This document shows, piece by piece, positions 1 to 5,661 of a DNA stretch of 10,442 bases (position 1 is the stretch's first letter; each line of letters opens with the position of its first letter). Position numbers and translations under genes: made by a program. This DNA is from JAJXYP01 sp035541855. GTDB lineage: Bacteria; Patescibacteriota; Minisyncoccia; UBA6257; 2-01-FULL-56-20. The DNA lies in assembly GCA_035541855.1 (NCBI GenBank), contig DATKMM010000027.1:1-10442 (forward strand), read 5' to 3'. The notes beneath the pieces were generated by a model. The model saw nothing but the letters and a program-made list of their open reading frames with translations, made no database searches and was not told the origin of the DNA.

Positions 1-339
1 GGCACCCTTATGAGAGACCGGGACGACCTTATCGTCCAGGGACGCATCGCCTGGTTCTTCGCCGGCCAAAGCGGAAAACCGTCGTTCAACCTTTTGCTCA
101 CGGTCGACCCGAAAGTCGGCGCGGAGCGGAAAACCAAAGAGGGCGGCTATCCCGGCAAAACCGCGGACGAAGCGCTGGCGCTGAACCGCAGGCGCGAAAA
201 CGAAGAGCTCGCGCACTACCGCGCGCTGTACGGCATCGAAAATTTCCTCGATCCGGCGCATTACACCTTCGCGCTCGACACGACGAACCTCACCGAGGAC
301 GAGGTGATGAAAAAGGTTCTCGATGCCGTGAAAAAATGA
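1..339 (+). CDS. Cytidylate kinase-like (CMP/dCMP kinase) protein, 5'-partial
   Basis: This is the C-terminal part (112 codons and a stop) of a small P-loop nucleoside monophosphate kinase. The frame is open to the window edge, so the start and the Walker A loop lie upstream. The ATG at 10 is probably internal. Visible family traits are the strand LIVQGRIAWFF (like the conserved 'vvleGRlag' strand), an Arg/Lys-rich lid around AERKTKEGG, the helix NRRRENEELAHYRALYGIE, and the ending YTFALDTTNLTEDEV, which matches the 'YDlviDTs' strand and final helix of archaeal-type cytidylate kinases. Members transfer phosphate from ATP to CMP or dCMP in the cytosol. The stop overlaps the next start as ATGA, so the two genes are probably translated together. 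Family assignment is from pattern recognition; a related adenylate- or dephospho-CoA-kinase-like enzyme is possible because the substrate-defining N-terminus is missing. Confidence 0.66.
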   Translation, partial: GTLMRDRDDLIVQGRIAWFFAGQSGKPSFNLLLTVDPKVGAERKTKEGGYPGKTADEALALNRRRENEELAHYRALYGIENFLDPAHYTFALDTTNLTEDEVMKKVLDAVKK

Positions 340-1622
340 ACGTGCCCAAGGTCATCGCGGATCCCATTTACGGCATCATCGACATCCGGCCGATGCTCGC
401 GATGGTCGACACGCGCGAGTTCCAGACGCTCGACGACAAGCGCCAGCTCGGCATGTCGTACCTCACCTTCCCTTCGGCGACCCACACGCGCAAAGCGCAC
501 TCGATCGGCGCATACCACGCGACGCGCCAGCTGGCGGACCGCTGGATGGAGCGCGGCTTCATTACGCGCCGCGAGGCGGACGCCCTGGCCGGCTATGCGC
601 TCTACCACGACATCGGCCATCCCCCGTTCTCGCACGTGACGGAGCCGCTCTGCCCCATGCCCGCCGGAATGCGCGGCATGAGCGCGAACAGCGCCCTCAG
701 TCTGGCCATCATCCGCCGCCGCCGGAAAGAGATCGAACTATGCGGCATAGACTTCAAGCTGCTCGAATCGTTCGCCGCCCACCGCAACCCCCTCCACCTC
801 GCCGTAAGCGACAAGAACCTCGGTATGGAAAAGCTCGACTACCTCGAGCGGGACGGCCTGTTCACCATCCTGTCGCGCCCCATCGGCGTGGACTATCTCC
901 GCGCGCATATCTATTTCGTGGACGGCCAGCTCGCCATCGACGAAAAAGCCGTGGACAACGCCATCGAGGTGCAGAACTATTACTTAAAAATTTATAAAAA
1001 CGTCTACCTGCGCAAGGCCTCGGCCATCGCCCAGCGGATGGTGCAGAAAATGGTCCACTGCCTCATTCTTGCCGGCGAGCTCCAGCCGCGCGAACTGACC
1101 GGACTCACCGACTCCGAGCTCGTCGGCATAATGTACGCCTCACGGGATGCGATCGTCCGCGAACTGTACGCCAACCTCCGCGGGCGCAACCTCTTCCGCG
1201 AGGCCATCGTCGTCCGCCCGGAAAATTTCGAACACGCCGGTGCGCGCGCCGGGAAGCATATCGCGGCCTTCGGCGCGGGCGATGCGCGCATCCGCCAGCT
1301 TGCCGGGGATCCCCGCCTCCAGACCGGGAACCAGGCCGGCCTCGAAAAACTCGAGGAAGAGATCGCGGCGCAAGCCGGCATCCCGGCGACAAGCGTCCTT
1401 ATCGTTCCCATCTCAAGCGTCCATCGCTTCGACGCGCAGGACATCATGATCTACGACGGCGGCAAAAAGCTCGCTTCGCTCAAGGCCCGCTATCCGGCGC
1501 ACTTCAGAAATATCGAAGAGGTCGCGCAAAGCTACGTCGCCTTCCGCATCTGCACCACCGGGCAATACCGAAAAAAGCTCAGCGAGCCGAAACTCGCCAA
1601 ACAGATCATCGGACGCCTGTGA
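336..1622 (+). CDS. HD-domain phosphohydrolase, COG1078/SAMHD1-like family
   Basis: A 428-aa protein with the metal site of HD hydrolases. H55 lies in HTRKAHSIG (residues 50-58), H91-D92 in YHDIGHPPFSH (90-100), and a distal Asp, D168, in EKLDYLERD. This is the pattern of COG1078/YdhJ proteins related to SAMHD1 and bacterial dGTPases, which often hydrolyse dNTPs to nucleoside plus triphosphate; the substrate here cannot be read from sequence. The C-terminal part (about 230-428) is the family's usual helical region followed by a mixed domain. The start ATG lies inside the upstream kinase stop (ATGA) with no Shine-Dalgarno site, implying translational coupling. The 3' end overlaps the convergent Fic gene by 17 bp, and an intrinsic-terminator-like hairpin brackets its stop codon. 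Family is clear; exact activity is not. Confidence 0.88.
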   Translation: MNVPKVIADPIYGIIDIRPMLAMVDTREFQTLDDKRQLGMSYLTFPSATHTRKAHSIGAYHATRQLADRWMERGFITRREADALAGYALYHDIGHPPFSHVTEPLCPMPAGMRGMSANSALSLAIIRRRRKEIELCGIDFKLLESFAAHRNPLHLAVSDKNLGMEKLDYLERDGLFTILSRPIGVDYLRAHIYFVDGQLAIDEKAVDNAIEVQNYYLKIYKNVYLRKASAIAQRMVQKMVHCLILAGELQPRELTGLTDSELVGIMYASRDAIVRELYANLRGRNLFREAIVVRPENFEHAGARAGKHIAAFGAGDARIRQLAGDPRLQTGNQAGLEKLEEEIAAQAGIPATSVLIVPISSVHRFDAQDIMIYDGGKKLASLKARYPAHFRNIEEVAQSYVAFRICTTGQYRKKLSEPKLAKQIIGRL

Positions 1623-2685
1623 AGTCCGCAATTTTTTTATAGCGTGAGCTGCGCGCCTGCCCGATCTGTTCCAAGAGCTTTAACTTCACCAAGCGGGAAA
1701 GCGCCTGCCGAACGGTTGCCCGCGGCGTTTTTCCCTTGAGCAGTTTCACGGCTTCCGCAATGCCGATTTCTTTTCCGCCGTCAAACAGCCGGTAAACCTC
1801 CATCTGCTTTTTAGAGAGTATTTTTTCCGGTTGATCACTCTCCATCAGTATGCGCGCGCGATCAGCTTGCTCGACAAGGGCGGCTGAAAGATATTCCACC
1901 CATGGCGTGATGTCCTCATGTTTGGTTTTGTGGTTCTTCTGCGTGGCCCGAAGCGCGAGATAATATTCCGATCTCGTCTTTTCGATAATTTCATCAAGCG
2001 AGACATAGGGGGTGTAACCGTAGCCCGCCTTCAAGAGAAGCATATTGGTCAACGCCCGGCTGATCCTGCCATTACCATCCTGGAAGGGATGGATCGCCAA
2101 AAACTCGAAGATGAAATTTGCAATGACGAGAATGGGATGTGTCGGTCCGTTTTCTAATTGATCATTCGCCCATTCGATTGCGGTTTGCATCTCCGGCTTC
2201 ACAAGATAAGGCGGGGTCGGATCAAACAGGACAACTTGTTCGCCGTGCCTGTTTTTCATAATTACCGTATTCGCCGAATCCTTATATCTGCCTTTATGGG
2301 TTTTGTCCTTCTCTGAAAACTGCAAAAGGATACTATGGAATTGCAAAATCCAGCCCTCGGTGAGCTTGATGGTTTTCCAATTATCGAAAATCCGGCCAAT
2401 CAGATCGGCATAACCGGCCACTTCCTGCTCATCCCTGCTCTTCGGCCGCCTCCCCTTCAAGCCGCGTAAAAATCGGGCGATTTCCTCGTCGGTCATTTTA
2501 GACCCCTCAATACGGGTACTTGCGCCAGTAGACGTGATAATGACCCACGCCTTCAAGCGGCTCAAAATCTGCGGGCTTAGCCGCACACTCCCCTGCCAAA
2601 GACCCTTGAATTGGTCGATTTTGGCGATTTTCGCCAAAATGTCCTGGGTCAGCTTTATTCGCTGGTTGAATCTATTTTCCGCCAT
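1606..2685 (-). CDS. Fic-domain protein (class II, self-inhibited) with C-terminal winged helix
   Basis: A 359-aa Fic/DOC family protein. The active-site motif HPFQDGNGRISR (199-210) is intact: catalytic H199, D203, the GNG anion-binding turn and R207/R210. Such enzymes usually transfer AMP from ATP to a hydroxyl of a target protein. The N-terminal motif STRIEG (56-61) fits the (S/T)xxxE(G/N) inhibitory helix of class II Fic proteins, with E60 as the expected inhibitory Glu, so no separate antitoxin is needed and none is adjacent. Residues about 285-350 look like a winged-helix DNA-binding domain (ATVRQALSRLVKLKLLEQIG). The gene is visibly AT-richer than its neighbours (22 G/C of 60 at 2281-2340) and begins in an AT-rich spacer, which suggests horizontal acquisition. 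The ATG at 2685 has only a weak GGA upstream. It converges on the HD gene with a 17-bp overlap. The protein target is unknown. Confidence 0.93.
   Translation of the reverse strand: MAENRFNQRIKLTQDILAKIAKIDQFKGLWQGSVRLSPQILSRLKAWVIITSTGASTRIEGSKMTDEEIARFLRGLKGRRPKSRDEQEVAGYADLIGRIFDNWKTIKLTEGWILQFHSILLQFSEKDKTHKGRYKDSANTVIMKNRHGEQVVLFDPTPPYLVKPEMQTAIEWANDQLENGPTHPILVIANFIFEFLAIHPFQDGNGRISRALTNMLLLKAGYGYTPYVSLDEIIEKTRSEYYLALRATQKNHKTKHEDITPWVEYLSAALVEQADRARILMESDQPEKILSKKQMEVYRLFDGGKEIGIAEAVKLLKGKTPRATVRQALSRLVKLKLLEQIGQARSSRYKKIADFTGVR
1610..1638 (+). terminator. Candidate intrinsic terminator of the kinase-HD operon
   Basis: CGGAC (1610-1614) pairs with GTCCG (1624-1628) around a 9-nt loop, followed after three bases by seven T (1632-1638). 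The hairpin spans the HD stop codon (1620-1622) and lies within the antisense end of the Fic gene. The stem is only 5 bp and the T-run is offset by CAA, so this is moderate evidence. Confidence 0.45.
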
Positions 2686-2700
2686 ATTTCCGTTAAAAAG

Positions 2701-2734
2701 TATTGGTTATTTCTAACTATATCCAATAATAACC
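2701..2734 (-). promoter_or_regulatory. Candidate fic promoter with overlapping inverted repeat
   Basis: Upstream of the Fic start on the minus strand is a -10-like TATAGT (complement of 2716-2721), giving a leader of roughly 20-25 nt. No good -35 is visible. The box sits between inverted-repeat arms: TATTGG (2701-2706) with CCAATA (2723-2728), or alternatively GGTTATT (2705-2711) with AATAACC (2728-2734). The arms could form an operator for a dimeric regulator. That the Fic winged-helix domain binds here is inference. Confidence 0.35.
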
Positions 2735-2758
2735 GAAAGTAGCCGATAAAACAAACCG

Positions 2759-2782
2759 AAACTGGCGTTATCGCCAGTTTTT
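2759..2782 (-). terminator. Perfect 9-bp hairpin downstream of rplK
   Basis: AAACTGGCG (2759-2767) and CGCCAGTTT (2772-2780) form a perfect 9-bp stem with a 4-nt TTAT loop. It lies about 64 bp beyond the rplK stop, between the ribosomal operon and the Fic gene, where a terminator is expected. The minus-strand T-tract after the stem is interrupted (TTTCGGTTTGTTTT), so termination may be inefficient. The plus-strand flank has five consecutive T, but no plus-strand transcript is known here. Confidence 0.5.
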
Positions 2783-2786
2783 CATC

Positions 2787-2811
2787 AAAATCCCAATGAT
2801 AATTTTTGGGA
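2787..2811 (-). terminator. Proximal weak terminator-like hairpin after rplK
   Basis: On the minus strand TCCCAA (complement of 2806-2811) pairs with TTGGGA (complement of 2791-2796) around a 9-nt loop, followed directly by TTTT (complement of 2787-2790). It is about 33 bp past the rplK stop and in tandem with the stronger hairpin at 2759-2782. The 6-bp stem has three GC pairs, so confidence is modest. Confidence 0.4.
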
Positions 2812-2843
2812 AATCCCCGATTTTGCTGGATTTTTAGATTACG

Positions 2844-3269
2844 CTAGCCCTCAACCGCGATTCCCATATTTTTCGCGGTGCCGGCGATGATCTTTTCGGC
2901 CGCATCCAGATTGTCCGTGTTCAGGTCCTTCAGCTTCCGCTCCGCGATCTCGCGGACCTGCGCGCGCGTCACCTTGCCCACTTTCTGCGTAAGCGGGTTC
3001 GCCGCGCCCTTCTCGATGCCCGCCGCCCTCTTCAAAAGCGCTGCCGCCGGAGGCGTCTTCAGGACGAATGTGAACGAGCGGTCCTCGTAGATCGTGATCT
3101 CCGCCGGGACGACATCGCCCTTCATATCTTTCGTCGCGTCATTGAACTGCTTGCAGAAATCCTGGATGTTGATGCCCTGAGGGCCGAGCGCCGTGCCGAC
3201 CGGCGGCGCCGGCGTGGCTGCCGCGGCCTGCAGCTGGAGCTTTAATATGGTTTTAACTTTTTTTGCCAT
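2844..3269 (-). CDS. rplK: 50S ribosomal protein L11
   Basis: A full-length 141-aa L11. The N-terminal domain has the proline-rich segment PAPPVGTALG (20-29) and GINIQDFCKQFN (32-43). The C-terminal rRNA-binding domain carries GIEKGAANPLTQKVGKVT (84-101) and LNTDNLDAAEKIIAGTAKNMGI (117-137). L11 binds the GTPase-associated region of 23S rRNA and takes part in elongation-factor cycling. It starts 6 nt after the ssb stop with no Shine-Dalgarno, so it is probably the last gene of an rpsF-ssb-rplK operon. Oddly, it is not followed by rplA, its usual partner; two terminator-like hairpins and an unrelated Fic gene follow instead. Confidence 0.98.
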   Translation of the reverse strand: MAKKVKTILKLQLQAAAATPAPPVGTALGPQGINIQDFCKQFNDATKDMKGDVVPAEITIYEDRSFTFVLKTPPAAALLKRAAGIEKGAANPLTQKVGKVTRAQVREIAERKLKDLNTDNLDAAEKIIAGTAKNMGIAVEG

Positions 3270-3275
3270 GACAGT

Positions 3276-3809
3276 TTAAAAAGGTATTTCTTCCGGCTTT
3301 ATCTCCTCCTCGTCCAGACTGATCACCGGGATCTCTTCCTCGGCCAGCTTGTCCGTGCCGGATTGCGGACCGGGTCCCGCCGCCGCGTTGCGCGGCGCGA
3401 AACCGCCGGCGGCGGCCGGATTGCCCGCACCCGCCGCGCCTCCGCCCTGCCAGCTGCCGCCTCCTTGTCCGCCGCTCCCCTGCGGACGCGGTCCGAGCTG
3501 CAGGCGTTCGGCCATGATCTCGGTCGTCCGCCGTTGCTGGCCGTTCTTATCGGTCCAGCTGCGCGTGCGCAGACGGCCCTCGATCAGAACCATGGCGCCC
3601 TTCTTCAAATATTGCCCCGCGATCTCCGCCTGCCGCCCCCATAGGACGACATTGTGGAACTCTGTTTCCTCCTGCCGCTGGCCGTTCTTATCGTTCCACA
3701 CGCGGCCCGTCGCCACGCCGATCGTCGTCACCGACTGCCCGCCGGGCGTCGTCCGGAGCTGCGGGTCGGCCGTCATGCGGCCGACGAGAATGACTTTATT
3801 GAGGTCCAT
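3276..3809 (-). CDS. ssb: Single-stranded DNA-binding protein
   Basis: A 177-aa SSB. Residues 1-108 form the OB fold (MDLNKVILVGRMTADPQLR at the start, EETEFHNVVLWGRQAEIA at 47-64, ALT-like strand VLIEGRLRTRSW at 74-85). Residues 109-155 are a Gly/Ala/Pro/Gln-rich disordered linker, and the acidic tip ends EEIPF, equivalent to the DDIPF peptide that recruits replication and repair partners. The frame extends 29 codons further upstream, but that extension overlaps the rpsF coding end, and MDLNKV is the conserved SSB start, so the ATG at 3807-3809 is preferred. It lies 10 nt after rpsF with no Shine-Dalgarno. SSB coats exposed ssDNA in replication, recombination and repair, normally as a tetramer. 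Confidence 0.97.
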   Translation of the reverse strand: MDLNKVILVGRMTADPQLRTTPGGQSVTTIGVATGRVWNDKNGQRQEETEFHNVVLWGRQAEIAGQYLKKGAMVLIEGRLRTRSWTDKNGQQRRTTEIMAERLQLGPRPQGSGGQGGGSWQGGGAAGAGNPAAAGGFAPRNAAAGPGPQSGTDKLAEEEIPVISLDEEEIKPEEIPF

Positions 3810-3819
3810 AGTGGTCGGG

Positions 3820-4266
3820 TTACTGCAAAATTTCTTCGATCTTTTTCTCGAGCGCTTCGTTCGAAAGCGGCGCCGGAGCGACGGGCTTAGCGGCATCGGC
3901 CGCCGTCCCCGTGCGCGTCACGCGGGTGCGGCGTTTCGCGGCACCCATCGGCAACGGCTGGCGTTCCATCGTCATCGCGGGCGCCGGCGATGCGATAATA
4001 AGAGAACGGATCACTTCCGGCTTCGTGTTCAGCTCGCGCTCAAGATTCTTAACATCCTCACCGAACGCCTTGAAAGTGAAGTACGCGAAAACCGCCTCCT
4101 TGCGCTTTTTTATCTCATAGGCCAGCGCGAGACGCTTGGCGCGGGGTTCCGACGGCGCCTCGCCGTTATGCTCCCGGACCAGCGCCACAACCGGCGCCAG
4201 GTCCGCCTCGTCCTTCACGAGAACCGCCAATTCATATTCTTTCCGGTCCCTGTCCTGCTTGTCCAT
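3820..4266 (-). CDS. rpsF: 30S ribosomal protein S6
   Basis: 148 aa from ATG 4264-4266. Residues 10-95 match the S6 ferredoxin-like fold: YELAVLVKDEADLAPVVALV (11-30), then RLALAYEIKKRKEAVFAYFTF (45-65), then NLERELNTKPEVIRSLII (74-91). A long basic/Ala-Pro tail (96-148), ending in the helix LSNEALEKKIEEILQ, makes it longer than the roughly 100-residue core. S6 binds 16S rRNA with S18. A TTG 21 nt upstream in frame was rejected as start because it lies inside the -35/-10 spacer of a good promoter. The ATG is only 9 nt from the -10 box, so the mRNA leader should be at most a few nucleotides. It heads the rpsF-ssb-rplK transcript. Confidence 0.95.
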   Translation of the reverse strand: MDKQDRDRKEYELAVLVKDEADLAPVVALVREHNGEAPSEPRAKRLALAYEIKKRKEAVFAYFTFKAFGEDVKNLERELNTKPEVIRSLIIASPAPAMTMERQPLPMGAAKRRTRVTRTGTAADAAKPVAPAPLSNEALEKKIEEILQ

Positions 4267-4275
4267 CGTCCACCC

Positions 4276-4304
4276 ATTGTAGCGCAAAGATATGGGTTTA
4301 GCAA
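4276..4304 (-). promoter_or_regulatory. Sigma70-type promoter of rpsF-ssb-rplK, likely leaderless
   Basis: On the minus strand there is a -35 TTGCTA (complement of 4299-4304, 4 of 6 consensus), exactly 17 nt of spacer, then a -10 TACAAT (complement of 4276-4281, 5 of 6). The rpsF ATG begins 9 nt after the -10 box. With the usual 6-8 nt to the transcription start, the leader would be about 1-3 nt. It lies in the 78-bp gap after ftsZ. Confidence 0.7.
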
Positions 4305-4344
4305 GTGGCCCGGTGCAGATATGCCTTCACGGGCAACGCGGCGT

Positions 4345-5631
4345 CTATTTCTTCCTTCGGCGCAGGAATGCCGGGATATCCCATGGGTCGCTTTCTTTGC
4401 TGTTTTTGTCCCTCGGCGCTTCTTTGTCTTTATCCCGGTCCTTGCCACTGCCGTTGGCGCCATTCTCCTTTTTCTGATAGGACGCGAACCTCGGCGCCGG
4501 GGCGGACGCTATCTCCGGTTCCCGCGCATCCGAAGCAGCCGGTTCCTTCAGGCCGCGGACCGGGCCCGCCTTCGGGGAGAACATCGGCTCCGCCGCCGGC
4601 GTGCCGCGGGAAGCGAACATCTGCTCGCGACCGGCAAAATGTCCGCCGAAAAGCGAGTTCGGCTGGCTGCCGTTGAATCCCGCCGCGACGATAGTGACCT
4701 TGATCTGGCCCGGCTTCACATTGCGGTCATAGTACGCGCCGAATATGATGCGCGCGCCCGGGTCGGCGGTCTGCGCGACCACTTTCGCCGCCTCGTTGAT
4801 CTCCGTCATCTTAAGGTCGCGGCTGCCGGAAATGCCGAGCAGGACGGCCTTCGCGCCTTCGGGACTGGTCTCGAGGAGCGGCGAATGGAGCGCGAGGTTC
4901 ACCGCGTTCACGGCGCGGTCCTGGCCGGAGGCGACGCCGACGCCGACGATCGCGACGCCCGCATCCTGCATGATGTTCTTCACGTCCGCGAAATCGACGT
5001 TGATGATGCCCGGCATGGCGATGATCTCGACGAGGCCCTTGAGCGCGCGGCGCAGGACGTCGTCGATCGATTCGAACGCCTTCATGATCGGCGTGTCCTT
5101 GCTGATCACGGTGAAGATGCGGTCGTTCGGCACGACAATGATTGCGTCAACCTTATCCCTCAGTTTCATCAAACCTTCCGCCGCGATCCGTTCGCGCTGG
5201 GAACCTTCGAAACTGAACGGCTTCGTGACGACCGCGATCGTGAGCGCGCCAGCCTGCTTCGCCGCCTCCGCGACGACCGGCGTCGCGCCGGTGCCCGTGC
5301 CGCCGCCGAGGCCGGCCGACAGGAAGACGAGGTCGGCGCCCTGCACCGCCTCGATGATCTCCGAACGGTTCTCTTCCGCCGCCTGGCGGCCGAGGTCCGG
5401 ATTCATGCCGGTACCCAAACCCTTCGTGAGATTCTTGCCGATATACAGCTTATGCCTGACGCCGCACTGGTCGAGGTCCTGGTGGTCGGTGTTGATGGCG
5501 ATGAAATCCACGCCGCGGTAGAAATCGCGCGCCATCCGCGAAACGGCGTTCCCGCCGCCCCCGCCAATACCGACGACCTTGACGTTCGCCGAAAGCGGCT
5601 GGAACCTTTCCTGCTTGATCTTCTTTTTCAT
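4345..5631 (-). CDS. ftsZ: Cell division GTPase FtsZ
   Basis: A 428-aa FtsZ. The tubulin/FtsZ GTPase domain begins VKVVGIGGGGGNAVSRM (17-33), has the signature GGGTGTG at 109-115, and the T7 catalytic loop NVDFADV (211-217), whose acidic residues complete the GTPase site of the next subunit. The C-terminal polymerisation domain runs to about 320. A variable linker (about 321-412) follows; its last part is unusually charged (GKDRDKDKEAPRDKNSKESD). The protein ends with the conserved peptide DPWDIPAFLRRRKK, which binds FtsA and other membrane anchors. FtsZ polymerises into the cytokinetic ring. It starts 30 nt after ftsA, with an AAGGA Shine-Dalgarno about 7 nt before the ATG, one of the few clear ribosome sites in the window. 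All key residues are present. Confidence 0.98.
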   Translation of the reverse strand: MKKKIKQERFQPLSANVKVVGIGGGGGNAVSRMARDFYRGVDFIAINTDHQDLDQCGVRHKLYIGKNLTKGLGTGMNPDLGRQAAEENRSEIIEAVQGADLVFLSAGLGGGTGTGATPVVAEAAKQAGALTIAVVTKPFSFEGSQRERIAAEGLMKLRDKVDAIIVVPNDRIFTVISKDTPIMKAFESIDDVLRRALKGLVEIIAMPGIINVDFADVKNIMQDAGVAIVGVGVASGQDRAVNAVNLALHSPLLETSPEGAKAVLLGISGSRDLKMTEINEAAKVVAQTADPGARIIFGAYYDRNVKPGQIKVTIVAAGFNGSQPNSLFGGHFAGREQMFASRGTPAAEPMFSPKAGPVRGLKEPAASDAREPEIASAPAPRFASYQKKENGANGSGKDRDKDKEAPRDKNSKESDPWDIPAFLRRRKK

Positions 5632-5661
5632 GAAAATTTCCTTAATGGTACACCAAAATCC

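Noticed and set aside
3810..3896. Upstream extension of ssb by 29 codons
   Set aside because: The extension is the rpsF coding end read in another frame and is Arg/Lys/Ser-rich. SSB proteins conventionally start at the MDLNKV-like motif.
4308..4334. Hairpin GCCC-GTG / CAC-GGGC after ftsZ as a possible terminator
   Set aside because: The stem has a bulge, the loop is 12 nt, and no T-run follows on the minus strand, so ftsZ may read through into rpsF.
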